From: F23-B02 sp963620985
GTDB taxonomy: Bacteria; Bacillota; Clostridia; Oscillospirales; Oscillospiraceae
Direction of reading: 5' to 3'
Assembly (NCBI GenBank): GCA_963620985.1
Contig: CAVFCI010000008.1
Span: 1 to 57,069, forward strand
Length of the DNA: 57,069 nt
Below the pieces are notes generated by a model. The model saw only the letters and a list, made by a program, of their open reading frames with translations, was not told the origin of the DNA and did not search any database. Positions 16,902-25,460 of the stretch are shown in pieces; the stretch's first letter is position 1, and every line of letters starts with the position of its first letter. The translations under genes and the position numbers were made by a program.

Positions 16902-17486
16902 TTACTGTGCGCTGCTTACCTTTAATGCGTTAAGGCCGTTTACGAGAATGTTGGCCAGCGACTGCGCAAAGGTATCAGCCGATATGCTGAAATCGTCAAG
17001 TATCCACATATTATAGGCGTGCATCGTGCCGCCGGCGATGAAGCGGGCGTACACCATGGCCTTTTCCGGACCGCCCCAGCGCTCTACAAGCTCCTCGTCG
17101 GACAGGATATATTTAGTCAGCCATGTTTTAAGATGTATGCCGAGGTCATAGACGTTCACAAATCTGAAAAGCCGCTTTGCGGGGTCGCGGCTGGCAACTA
17201 TCATCTCCGCCGCCATCAGTATTATAGGATACGGATCCTCCTCCAGCTCGCTTGCTCTGTAGTCGCCGAATATCGCATCCGCGTGATCGTAAAGATCGTT
17301 TATAAGCTGCTGGCGCACGTCCTCGAGATTTGAAAAGTGCGCATAGAATGTGCCGCGGCTGACATTGGCCCGCTTTAAAAGCTCGTTTACCGTGATCTGC
17401 TTGAAGTCCTTTTCGTACATGATATCCAGAAGAGCGTCTTTTATCGCCTTCTTTGACTTCTCGACCATTCTGTTATTTGTACTCAT
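16902..17486 (-). CDS. TetR/AcrR-family transcriptional regulator
   Basis: 194 residues. The N-terminal HTH is clear: KKAIKDALLDIMYEKDFKQITVNELLKRANVSRGTFYAHFSNLEDV. The C-terminal ligand domain (about 75-190) has no family-specific motif I recognise. It is transcribed away from the acyl-CoA ligase/esterase operon across a 342-bp gap holding a near-perfect 22-bp palindrome, so it probably represses that operon and itself. Its own promoter is at 17564-17592. Confidence 0.9.
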   Translation of the reverse strand: MSTNNRMVEKSKKAIKDALLDIMYEKDFKQITVNELLKRANVSRGTFYAHFSNLEDVRQQLINDLYDHADAIFGDYRASELEEDPYPIILMAAEMIVASRDPAKRLFRFVNVYDLGIHLKTWLTKYILSDEELVERWGGPEKAMVYARFIAGGTMHAYNMWILDDFSISADTFAQSLANILVNGLNALKVSSAQ

Positions 17487-17563
17487 GAATAATTTCCACC
17501 CCTGAAAATTTAAAAATTTTTTAATAATGGGTTAAGAAAGTTTAATTTTATATTTGTTGTCTA

Positions 17564-17592
17564 ATTATAACCTATGTTCAAAATAATTGCAA
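17564..17592 (-). promoter_or_regulatory. Promoter of the TetR gene
   Basis: On the minus strand TTGCAA (17587-17592), 17 bp, perfect TATAAT (17564-17569). The spacer holds a GTTCAAAAT half-site resembling one arm of the nearby palindrome. Confidence 0.7.
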
Positions 17593-17609
17593 TAGGAAAA
17601 TCGAAAAAA

Positions 17610-17631
17610 GTTCAAAAATATATTTATGAAC
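17610..17631. promoter_or_regulatory. Candidate TetR operator
   Basis: A 22-bp sequence beginning GTTCA and ending TGAAC that equals its own reverse complement except for one mismatched pair. It lies just upstream of the tetR -35 and about 120 bp from the ligase promoter. Binding by the adjacent TetR is inferred. Confidence 0.6.
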
Positions 17632-17751
17632 AATAAATGTACAGCTATATACCAAACAGGTGAAATTGTATAAAACGCTATAGAATTAACGATTAAATGC
17701 AGCAAAATGTACAAAGATGAACTAAAACATGAGAAAAGTATAAATAACGGG

Positions 17752-17780
17752 TTGACAAATTGCGGAGATAAGTTTATGAT
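17752..17780 (+). promoter_or_regulatory. Promoter of the ligase/esterase operon
   Basis: TTGACA at 17752-17757, 17 bp, TATGAT at 17775-17780. AAGGAGG follows before the ATG at 17829. Confidence 0.8.
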
Positions 17781-17828
17781 TAGACAAAACCGAGCGAAAA
17801 GTTCAGCGCAAAGTAAGGAGGAAGAACT

Positions 17829-19571
17829 ATGTGCAAACTGTTAAAGCCGTCAATCGAAAAGCCGTGGCTGAGGTTCTTTACGGAAGAGGCGAGGGAAGCG
17901 TCCATGCCGAAGAACACCATTTACCGTCATCTGCGCGAGTGCAGCGAGGGCGGACTCAACGACACGGCGCTCAATTACTTCGGCAAAAAGATCAGCTACG
18001 GAAAGCTGCTTGACGAAGCGGACAGAGCCGCAGGAGCATTCAAGGCCGCCGGCATCAAAAAGGGCGATATCGTCGCCGCCGCGACCGTGACCATCCCCGA
18101 GATGGTTTACGCGCTGTACGGTCTGAACAAGATCGGCGCCGCGCCTCTCGTCATTGATCCGAGAACCAGTGCTGCGGGAGCAATGAGCTTCATCAAGCAG
18201 ACCGGCACGAAGATATTCATCGTCATCGACCTGTATTACGAGGCACTCAAGGACGCTCTCGTTGAGGCAGGTGTTGAGAAGATCGTCGTTATCTCCGCCG
18301 ATACCTCTCTGCCCGCGTCGATCCGTTTTCTCAAGCAGTTCAAGATGCCCGCTCCCAAGATCGAGACGAGCGGCAGCGTTCTCACATGGACGCAGTTTGC
18401 AGCGACCGGCGAGGGTGTAGAGACCGAGACCGCGGAGTACGGCGAGAACGAGCTCGCGGCCGTAACGCTCACCGGCGGCACGACCGGCGCACCCAAGGGC
18501 GTTATGCTCTCAAACGACGGCTTCAACGCCATCGCCTTTGACTTCAAGCACTGCGGCGTGTCCTACAGGCGCGGCCAGCGCTTCATGAACATCATCCCGA
18601 TGTTCTCATCCTACGGCATCGTGTCGAGCCTGCATATGCCTCTCACGCTCGGCCTTGAGGTCGTCATCATCCCGAAGTTCAACGCCGATAAGGTCGGCTA
18701 TTATGTCAAGAAATACCGCCCCGAGCATACCCTGCTCGTTCCGGCGCACTACGAAAAGCTCATGAACAGCAAGGAAATGTCCAAGGGCTTTGACCTGAGC
18801 TTTTTCCGCACCGCAGGAAGCGGCGGCGATACCATGAACGCCGGCCTCGAGGCGAAGCTCAACAGCTTCCTCGAAAGCCGCGGCTGCCGCTACCCGCTTT
18901 CTCAGGGCTACGGCATGAGCGAGGTCTCCTCGGCTGCATCCTGCTGCTGTAACGGAAACTTCAAGAGCCTGTCGGTAGGCTATCCGCTTCTCACCACTAC
19001 CATCGGCATCTTCGAGCCGGGCACGTCAAACGAGCTCGACTACGGCGAGGAGGGCGAGATCTGCATAAGCGGCCCGTCGATCATGCTCGGCTACCTCAAC
19101 AATAAGGCCGAGACCGACAATGTTATCCACCGCCACCCCGACGGAACGCTCTGGGTACACAGCGGCGATATCGGACACATGGACGAGGAAGGCTTTGTGT
19201 ACATAAAGGGCAGAATAAAGCGCATGATAACGCTTTTTAACGGCCATAAGATATTCCCCACTCACATCGAAAGCGTCCTTGGCCATCACCCCATGGTATC
19301 AAGCTGCGCAGTCGTCGGCGTAAAGGACACCGGCCATGCTCAGGGTCAGCTAACTCTTGCAGTCATCGAGACAGAAGAGCAGTCGATAGAAAAGCGGCTC
19401 CAGATCAAAAACGAGCTTTATGAGATGTGCCGTCAGGAACTGGAGGGACCGGCAAAGCCTTACGATATCATATTTACGGATACCATGCCTCACACCGGTA
19501 TGGGCAAGATAGATTATCTCAAGCTCGCAGACGATTACAACAAAAACAGCGAAGTCACCGAGGCTGTCTGA
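17829..19571 (+). CDS. AMP-forming acyl-CoA ligase-like enzyme
   Basis: 580 residues of the ANL (adenylate-forming) superfamily. Motif A3 TLTGGTTGAPKG lies near 214-225, the aromatic/YGMSE motif near 361, the SGDIGHMDEEGFVYIKGRIKR hinge near 440-460, and the C-terminal catalytic Lys in GMGKIDYLK near 559. It should activate a carboxylic acid with ATP and pass it to CoA or another thiol; long-chain fatty acid ligases are the closest type. It is followed after 20 nt by a secreted SGNH esterase gene, which hints that fatty acids freed outside are activated inside. The TetR gene opposite may sense an acyl product. Confidence 0.9.
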   Translation: MCKLLKPSIEKPWLRFFTEEAREASMPKNTIYRHLRECSEGGLNDTALNYFGKKISYGKLLDEADRAAGAFKAAGIKKGDIVAAATVTIPEMVYALYGLNKIGAAPLVIDPRTSAAGAMSFIKQTGTKIFIVIDLYYEALKDALVEAGVEKIVVISADTSLPASIRFLKQFKMPAPKIETSGSVLTWTQFAATGEGVETETAEYGENELAAVTLTGGTTGAPKGVMLSNDGFNAIAFDFKHCGVSYRRGQRFMNIIPMFSSYGIVSSLHMPLTLGLEVVIIPKFNADKVGYYVKKYRPEHTLLVPAHYEKLMNSKEMSKGFDLSFFRTAGSGGDTMNAGLEAKLNSFLESRGCRYPLSQGYGMSEVSSAASCCCNGNFKSLSVGYPLLTTTIGIFEPGTSNELDYGEEGEICISGPSIMLGYLNNKAETDNVIHRHPDGTLWVHSGDIGHMDEEGFVYIKGRIKRMITLFNGHKIFPTHIESVLGHHPMVSSCAVVGVKDTGHAQGQLTLAVIETEEQSIEKRLQIKNELYEMCRQELEGPAKPYDIIFTDTMPHTGMGKIDYLKLADDYNKNSEVTEAV

Positions 19572-19591
19572 CAGCGGAAGGGAAAAGAGCT

Positions 19592-21211
19592 ATGAAACAT
19601 ACAAAGCGTATTCTCAGCTTCGTCCTCGTGCTCGTCATGGTATTCGCGCTCTGCGTACCGGCACTGGCGGACGGAAGCTATGAGCCCTACAGATACTATA
19701 TGTGCGTGGGCGACAGCATCGCCGCAGGCTGCGGCCTCACCAAGGACGGCAGTGAGACCGATTTCTCTCTGGCTGCCGACGACTACACTGTGGTCTATAA
19801 CGAAAACTATATCTATTACGGCTATGATTTTACCGCCGTTCCAACGGCATATCACAGCATCGTTGCAAAAGCGCTGGATGCAAAGCTTCTGCAATGCGCC
19901 CGCAGCGGCATGCGCGCCGTTGAGCTCAGATATTTCCTCGAGGGCGTATACAACGAATACGACCAGACCCGCTGGTGGGATAACTCCGTTTTCGATGTTG
20001 ACGGCAACGGCTTTACCCTCGATGACCTTGATGCTATAAGCGAGCAGGTCAACTATCCCGAAATGGTCAAGAAGACGAACGTTCTCAGCATCAATGTCGG
20101 CTCGAACGACGTGTTCTCGTTCTCGCTGCTTGGCAGTCTGGGCATACTGACCGCGGAGGATTCCGACAGCGAAACGCTCAAGAATATCAAGGCTTACCTC
20201 AATAACGGCGGCAACATGGGCGTTGCCCTCGGAAAGCTCATCGAGTACTGCCAGACGATGGGGAAGATGACGGAGTTTGTCACAACGCTTACGGAGACAT
20301 TTGCAAAGACCTATAAGCAGTTCACCGATAACTACAGTGCAATTTTGAAGAAGGTGTACGAGCTCAACCCCGATATCACCGTGGTTGCGGTCGGCGTGTT
20401 CAATCCCTTTGCGTATTTTACCCTTAAATCGGACAGCAAATACGATCTCGGCGCTCTTATGGCTCCGATGGTAAGGCAGGTAAACAATTACCTCAAGCTG
20501 CAAACATATAAGTACGACAATCTCTATTACGCCGATGTCGTCGGTACCGAGACCTACGACATGAGCTACGATGATCCGAACATCTGGCAGCTTTTTGCCA
20601 TTAAGGTTCACCCGACACTCGCAGGCCACAGGTATATGGCCGAGCAGATACTCAGCGTACTGCCCGAGCGCGGAACGCTCCCGTTTACCGATGTTCCCGC
20701 CGATGCATGGTACTATGACGAGCTCTACTACGCATGGTATAACGGGCTTATAAACGGCACGAGCGACACGGAGTTTGCTCCGGCGGCGACAACGACCCGC
20801 GCACAGGCCGTGACGGTGCTCTACCGCATGGCAGGCTCGCCGAACGTGAGCGGCCTCACCGAGCCCTTTACCGATGTGCCCGACGATTACTGGGCGCGAG
20901 ACGCGATAATCTGGGCATACGAAAGCGGCATTATATCCGGCTACACTGCGACGACCTTCGGGCCGAACGATGGGCTTACCCGAGGCCAGTTCGTGACGAT
21001 AATGCACAGATATGCCGGAGCGCCCGCCGCAAGCGGCGACCTCGGAGTATTCTCCGACTCCTCCGCGATAGCCGGCAGCTACCGCAATGCAGTACGCTGG
21101 GCAGTGGCCAACGACGTGGTAAACGGCTATAACGACGGAACGTTCCGCCCGAACGCCGTCATCACCCGCGCACAGCTCGCGGCGATCCTCGCACGCTTTG
21201 ACAAAATGTGA
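19592..21211 (+). CDS. SLH-anchored SGNH/GDSL esterase 1
   Basis: 539 residues from the ATG after GGAAGGGAAAAGAG. Signal peptide with cleavage near residue 26 (ALA). SGNH blocks: GDSI at 40-43 (catalytic Ser42), GSND at 170-173 (Gly and Asn of the oxyanion hole), and the catalytic His340 in VHPTLAGH. A Ca-loop-like insert DVDGNG starts at Asp135. Three SLH domains fill residues about 357-539. From base 20660 onward, 521 bp are identical to the next gene. It probably removes acyl or acetyl groups from lipids or glycans at the cell surface. Second gene of the ligase operon; a 26-nt gap leads to its paralogue. Confidence 0.88.
   Translation: MKHTKRILSFVLVLVMVFALCVPALADGSYEPYRYYMCVGDSIAAGCGLTKDGSETDFSLAADDYTVVYNENYIYYGYDFTAVPTAYHSIVAKALDAKLLQCARSGMRAVELRYFLEGVYNEYDQTRWWDNSVFDVDGNGFTLDDLDAISEQVNYPEMVKKTNVLSINVGSNDVFSFSLLGSLGILTAEDSDSETLKNIKAYLNNGGNMGVALGKLIEYCQTMGKMTEFVTTLTETFAKTYKQFTDNYSAILKKVYELNPDITVVAVGVFNPFAYFTLKSDSKYDLGALMAPMVRQVNNYLKLQTYKYDNLYYADVVGTETYDMSYDDPNIWQLFAIKVHPTLAGHRYMAEQILSVLPERGTLPFTDVPADAWYYDELYYAWYNGLINGTSDTEFAPAATTTRAQAVTVLYRMAGSPNVSGLTEPFTDVPDDYWARDAIIWAYESGIISGYTATTFGPNDGLTRGQFVTIMHRYAGAPAASGDLGVFSDSSAIAGSYRNAVRWAVANDVVNGYNDGTFRPNAVITRAQLAAILARFDKM
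20660..21180 (+). repeat. 521-bp exact direct repeat, copy A (SLH cassette)
   Basis: Base-for-base identical by eye to 22306-22826, including third codon positions, while the upstream catalytic halves differ throughout. Offset 1646 bp. Confidence 0.9.
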
Positions 21212-21237
21212 GGTATTTAAAATTACGGGAGATGTAA

Positions 21238-22857
21238 ATGAAACATATAAAGCGCATTCTCAGCCTCGTCCTCGCGCTCGTCATGGTATTCGCGCTCTGC
21301 GCACCGGCGCTGGCGGACAGAAGCTATGAGCCCTACAGATACTATATGTGCGTAGGCGACAGCATCGCCGCAGGCTGCGGCCTTACCAAGGACGGCAGCG
21401 AGACCTATTTCGATCAGGAGACCGACGATCCGAGCTATATACTGGATCCCGACTATCTCTATCACGGCTTTGACTTTGCCGCCGTGCCGAAGGCATATCA
21501 CAGCCTTGTTGCAAACGCGCTCGACGCAGAGCTTCTGCAATTCGCGCTCAGCGGTATGCGCGCCGTGGAGCTCCGATACTTCCTTGAAGGCGTTTACAAT
21601 GACTTTGATAAGACCTACACATGGGGCAACAAATGGTACGATTTTGACGGCAGCGGCTCGTTCACGCTCAGCGATCTCAAATACGTCACCGATCAGAAGG
21701 ACTATGCCGAGGCCATCAAAAAGGCCAATGTTATCAGCATCAACCTCGGCTCGAACGACGTTTTCTCAATGTCCGCATCCTTGGTTCTCAAGGAGTACAC
21801 AGAGGACACGGAGAACGATTACCTCAAGAGCATAAAGGATTTCCTCAACAAGGGCGGCAGCATCGGCGAGGGCTTTGCAAAGCTCCTGCAATACTGCCAG
21901 ACCGCCGGTGAGCTTGCAAAGCTCGGCACTATGCTGGCCGGCTATCTGACCATTGCGTATAATCAGTTCACCGTAAACTACAGCGCGGTCATTGAAAAGA
22001 TATACGAGATAAATCCAGATATCACCGTTGTTGCTCTGGGCGTATTCAACCCCTTCAAGTACCTGAAGATCAGCGACAGCAGCCTGACGAGCCTGAGCGC
22101 GGTCACAGCGCCCACCGTCACCATGATAAACACATATATCAGAAGCTTCGCGCTCAAGCACGATAACTTCCACTATGTCAATATCCTCGGCACGGAGACC
22201 TATTCGCAGAACGTGACCGATAAGAATTTCTCCACCTATTTCACCGTCAAGGCTCACCCGACCATTGCAGGTCACAGCTACATTGCCGAGCAGATACTCA
22301 GCGAGCTGCCCGAGCGCGGAACGCTCCCGTTTACCGATGTTCCCGCCGATGCATGGTACTATGACGAGCTCTACTACGCATGGTATAACGGGCTTATAAA
22401 CGGCACGAGCGACACGGAGTTTGCTCCGGCGGCGACAACGACCCGCGCACAGGCCGTGACGGTGCTCTACCGCATGGCAGGCTCGCCGAACGTGAGCGGC
22501 CTCACCGAGCCCTTTACCGATGTGCCCGACGATTACTGGGCGCGAGACGCGATAATCTGGGCATACGAAAGCGGCATTATATCCGGCTACACTGCGACGA
22601 CCTTCGGGCCGAACGATGGGCTTACCCGAGGCCAGTTCGTGACGATAATGCACAGATATGCCGGAGCGCCCGCCGCAAGCGGCGACCTCGGAGTATTCTC
22701 CGACTCCTCCGCGATAGCCGGCAGCTACCGCAATGCAGTACGCTGGGCAGTGGCCAACGACGTGGTAAACGGCTATAACGACGGAACGTTCCGCCCGAAC
22801 GCCGTCATCACCCGCGCACAGCTCGCAGCGATCCTCGCACGATTCTCAAAAATATGA
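21238..22857 (+). CDS. SLH-anchored SGNH/GDSL esterase 2
   Basis: 539 residues, a tandem paralogue of the preceding gene. Signal peptide, GDSI block at residues 40-43, GSND in NLGSNDVF, and the His of AHPTIAGH are all kept, so it should be active. The catalytic halves differ at many residues, with nearly the same length, so substrate choice may differ. A clean calcium-loop motif (Asp135 to Asp146, D-x-D-x-S-G-x5-D) sits where copy 1 has a loop one residue shorter. The C-terminal three SLH domains are the same as in copy 1 except for the last few residues. A compound terminator at 22913-23002 ends the operon. Confidence 0.88.
   Translation: MKHIKRILSLVLALVMVFALCAPALADRSYEPYRYYMCVGDSIAAGCGLTKDGSETYFDQETDDPSYILDPDYLYHGFDFAAVPKAYHSLVANALDAELLQFALSGMRAVELRYFLEGVYNDFDKTYTWGNKWYDFDGSGSFTLSDLKYVTDQKDYAEAIKKANVISINLGSNDVFSMSASLVLKEYTEDTENDYLKSIKDFLNKGGSIGEGFAKLLQYCQTAGELAKLGTMLAGYLTIAYNQFTVNYSAVIEKIYEINPDITVVALGVFNPFKYLKISDSSLTSLSAVTAPTVTMINTYIRSFALKHDNFHYVNILGTETYSQNVTDKNFSTYFTVKAHPTIAGHSYIAEQILSELPERGTLPFTDVPADAWYYDELYYAWYNGLINGTSDTEFAPAATTTRAQAVTVLYRMAGSPNVSGLTEPFTDVPDDYWARDAIIWAYESGIISGYTATTFGPNDGLTRGQFVTIMHRYAGAPAASGDLGVFSDSSAIAGSYRNAVRWAVANDVVNGYNDGTFRPNAVITRAQLAAILARFSKI
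22306..22826 (+). repeat. 521-bp exact direct repeat, copy B (SLH cassette)
   Basis: Identical to 20660-21180. The first differences appear at 22827 (A for G) and in the last four codons. Confidence 0.9.
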
Positions 22858-22970
22858 GCAGCATTTGTTATGATATGACGTTCAATAGTCAATTATCATA
22901 AATCCCCCCAAGCCGCGGCAACTCCCTGTTATACCTTACTTCCTTTTCTTCCTCACCCATTGCCGCGGAC

Positions 22971-23002
22971 AAGACCGGTCACATCAGTGGCCGGTCTTTT
23001 TT
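22971..23002 (+). terminator. Terminator of the ligase/esterase operon
   Basis: A 12-pair stem (22971-22982 with 22987-22998, one wobble) followed by a T run. Confidence 0.85.
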
Positions 23003-23214
23003 AGCGGCGCATTGACGCAGCTACGGATACGCATGTTGCGGTGTCCCGACCGGAAACACTGGTGAAAATAAGTATGTTTTGCGTCCGGTGAGGCTGTGCA
23101 AACGCTGCGCCGTATTTGCGGGGGGGCGAAACATATTTATTTCCTCCGTTGTCTCGATACAGTGCCGCCAGAGATATGTGTATCCGTAGGTGCCTAAATG
23201 CGCCATTAAAAAGG
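23003..23214. repeat. Long imperfect inverted repeat
   Basis: Arms of about 80 bp (23003-23085 and 23130-23214) share GGCGCATT, CTACGGATAC and AAATAA-TATGTTT blocks in the same order when one arm is reverse-complemented. Spacing is nearly equal and many substitutions separate the arms. The central loop is about 45 bp. It could be a MITE-like mobile remnant or a structured RNA. Confidence 0.7.
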
Positions 23215-23216
23215 TC

Positions 23217-23245
23217 TTGTTAAATGGAGCGAGTTCTGTTAAAAT
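23217..23245 (+). promoter_or_regulatory. Promoter of the 23276 gene
   Basis: TTGTTA at 23217-23222, 17 bp, TAAAAT at 23240-23245; GGAGG at 23264-23268 sets the start. Confidence 0.6.
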
Positions 23246-23275
23246 ACAGTCAGGAATATTTACGGAGGCTGAGCA

Positions 23276-23926
23276 ATGCCTGCAAAAAAGCGAAGCATAA
23301 GCAACTCAAAACGGGTTTACATAATATGCGCAGTCGTAACGCTTGCGGTGCTTGGTGTCATCTTCGGCATACACAGATACAATATATCGCAGGTCGCGCC
23401 GGTGTATCAGGTGCATATAGACGGCCTTGAGGCCGAAACTCCCGCCGAGGCGCAGGCTGCGTGCAGGAAGGATCATCAGCGCTTTTCGGAGCAGTCGGAA
23501 AAGCACCCCGACTGTGCGTGGGTGTGGACGGGCAAGCGTATGCTGTACCTTGTCAAGCCCGAGGCTCTGGAGCTCGACGCATCGGCGGAGGAGACGGGCT
23601 TTACGGCGGTGCGGTTCATAAACGCCTCCGGCAAGGAGCGCCGCGGCTATATAATCGACCCCACGACCGAGCCGGTGGAGCTCGGCAGGATAAAGATCGA
23701 CGACGCGGAGGAATATACCTATGATAACGTCAGTATGACGATCCGCACCGGACTGCGCAGCGGAGATATAGCATATGAAAATGCCGTGTACCTCTGGGAA
23801 AAGGACTCGAACCTCGTCCTTGCCGTGCGGCCTGATACCTATACGGTGGTCGAGGGCAGTATCGTCAGCTTCACCGACGACGGAAACGCTGCGCACACCT
23901 GCTATATTCTCGATACTGAAATTTGA
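23276..23926 (+). CDS. Membrane-anchored protein of unknown function
   Basis: 216 residues; I do not recognise the family. A Lys/Arg-rich N-terminus precedes one TM helix (about 14-34, VYIICAVVTLAVLGVIFGI), with no lipobox, so the rest (about 35-216) should face outward. The outer part is acidic and beta-rich in appearance, with one WVWTGKRMLYLV strand and few Cys. It starts after a clear GGAGG and ends 14 nt before the AarF-type kinase gene, so the two are co-transcribed and may work together at the membrane. Confidence 0.75.
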   Translation: MPAKKRSISNSKRVYIICAVVTLAVLGVIFGIHRYNISQVAPVYQVHIDGLEAETPAEAQAACRKDHQRFSEQSEKHPDCAWVWTGKRMLYLVKPEALELDASAEETGFTAVRFINASGKERRGYIIDPTTEPVELGRIKIDDAEEYTYDNVSMTIRTGLRSGDIAYENAVYLWEKDSNLVLAVRPDTYTVVEGSIVSFTDDGNAAHTCYILDTEI

Positions 23927-23940
23927 AGGTAGGATCATAG

Positions 23941-25335
23941 ATGGCAAATGCCGCGATGGAAACGGGCGCGGATGCAAAGCGCCTGTTTGAGATAGTAAAG
24001 GTAATCAGAAAGTATAAGATCACGCAGGGCATGAGCCCGGATGAGCTGTGCGATATGCTCAAGGAGCTCGGCCCGACCTTTGTAAAGCTCGGTCAGCTTC
24101 TTTCGATGCATCCTGAGATCATCCCGATGGAGCACTGCAAAAAGCTCGAGGAGCTGCGCACGGACGCATCCAGACTGGTCACCGCGCAGATACGCGAGAT
24201 CATAAGCGAGGAATACGGCAAGCCGTGGAACAAGGTCTTTCAGCAGATAATGCCGTACCCGCTGGGCGCAGCATCGATCGCGCAGGTGCACGAGGCGGTG
24301 CTGCTCGACGGAACGCACGTCGCCGTGAAGATACAGCGCCCAGATATATATTCGGTCATGGAGCGCGACGTAAGGCTCATAAAAAGTGCGCTGAACGTCG
24401 TGAAGCTCAAGAAGATAAACAACGTCATGGATCTCGGCGACACGATCGACGAGGTCTGGGCGGTCGCGCAGGAGGAGATGGACTTCGGGCGCGAGGCCGA
24501 TAATATCCGCCGTCTGCGCGGGAATATCGAGGGCATAAAGTATGTTTACTGCCCCAAGGTGTATGACGAGCTATCGACAAAGCACGTCCTTGTCATGGAA
24601 TACATCGGCGGTTTTGAGCTGTGCAACAAGGCCGCGATGGAGGAGCAGGGCTACAATGTGCAGGAGGTCTGCACGAAGTTCATAAATAACTATATCAAGC
24701 AGTTTTCCGAGGACAGGTTTTTCCACGCCGACCCGCATCCGGGCAATGTCCGCGTCTGGGACGGGCGCATCGTGTGGCTCGACCTCGGCATGATGGGTAC
24801 GCTCACGGGCAGCGACGCCGAGCTCATAAAGGTCTGCATGAAGGCGATATTCAGCAACGACTACCTCAGCTTTTCAAACGCAGTTCTGAAGATCTGCGAG
24901 CATTCTCCCGAGCTTGACCGCGAGGCGTACTATGCCCGCATGCAGGCGTATCTGGATAAGTACCGCGTCCTGTCCATGGCGCAGATGAGCAGCACGGTCG
25001 ATATTTTCGCCGACCTCTACCGCATCGCGCGCGACTTCGGCATAAAGGTTCCGAAATCGCTGACGATGTTCTGGCGCAGCCTGTCGATCATGGAGGGCAC
25101 GGTGTCCGACCTCTCGCCGAAAACCGACCTTGCGGCGATCATCGGCAAGCACCTTGCCGCGCAGGCGATGGTGGGCGGCGTGGCCGGCAGCATAACGCGG
25201 AAGATATCCCACCGCAGGCTCATTTCCGGCAGCGCCCTGCACTATAACGGCAGCTCCACCGATGAACCGGATGAGCTTATTGATGAGGAATTTGACGGGC
25301 TCGACCCCGAACCCGACGGAGATAGTGAAGAATAG
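23941..25335 (+). CDS. AarF/UbiB (ABC1) atypical kinase
   Basis: 464 residues. It has the family's KxGQ motif (PTFVKLGQLLSMHPEIIP), an Ala-rich loop in place of the glycine loop (PLGAASIAQVHEA), the VAVKIQRP Lys, FFHADPHPGN catalytic loop and the LDLGMMG DFG-equivalent. UbiB proteins aid quinone or isoprenoid lipid metabolism and have ATPase activity. An anaerobe of this type may lack ubiquinone, so a lipid-related role is more likely. The two C-terminal TM helices often found in the family are not obvious; the tail (about 440-464) is acidic. It forms an operon with the membrane protein upstream. Confidence 0.9.
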   Translation: MANAAMETGADAKRLFEIVKVIRKYKITQGMSPDELCDMLKELGPTFVKLGQLLSMHPEIIPMEHCKKLEELRTDASRLVTAQIREIISEEYGKPWNKVFQQIMPYPLGAASIAQVHEAVLLDGTHVAVKIQRPDIYSVMERDVRLIKSALNVVKLKKINNVMDLGDTIDEVWAVAQEEMDFGREADNIRRLRGNIEGIKYVYCPKVYDELSTKHVLVMEYIGGFELCNKAAMEEQGYNVQEVCTKFINNYIKQFSEDRFFHADPHPGNVRVWDGRIVWLDLGMMGTLTGSDAELIKVCMKAIFSNDYLSFSNAVLKICEHSPELDREAYYARMQAYLDKYRVLSMAQMSSTVDIFADLYRIARDFGIKVPKSLTMFWRSLSIMEGTVSDLSPKTDLAAIIGKHLAAQAMVGGVAGSITRKISHRRLISGSALHYNGSSTDEPDELIDEEFDGLDPEPDGDSEE

Positions 25336-25385
25336 ATGAGATTGGAAAGGGGAGCCCCCGGTCGTTCGACCGGGGGCTTTCCGGT

Positions 25386-25425
25386 TTGTCAAAGAAGTCC
25401 CGCGAGGGACTTTTTTGACAAATTG
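25386..25425. terminator. Hairpin after the AarF gene
   Basis: TTTGTCAAA and TTTTTGACAAA arms surround an inner GTCCC/GGGAC stem, so it could stop both strands. A second stem with a shorter T tract (CCCCCGGTCG/CGACCGGGGG) lies just before it around 25355-25377. Confidence 0.6.
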
Positions 25426-25460
25426 ATGCACCGCAGGTTGATTCACCTGTGGTGCATTTT

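Larger units (their letters stand above)
17487..17828. other. A+T-rich divergent control region
   Basis: There is no gene here. It holds the leftward tetR promoter (17564-17592), a 22-bp palindrome (17610-17631), and the rightward ligase promoter (17752-17780). The strong A+T bias contrasts with the flanking genes. Confidence 0.8.
22858..23275. other. Gene-free gap with terminator and long imperfect palindrome
   Basis: It holds a CCGCGGCAA/TTGCCGCGG stem (22913-22921 with 22960-22968), a terminator (22971-23002), a roughly 210-bp palindromic element (23003-23214) and the promoter of the next gene. A 61-codon minus-strand ORF inside the palindrome is judged not to be a gene. Confidence 0.75.

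Noticed and set aside
23021..23206. A 61-codon minus-strand ORF inside the long palindrome
   Set aside because: The other arm encodes a broken version of the same peptide, so the similarity comes from the inverted repeat. There is no GGAGG-like site at its start.
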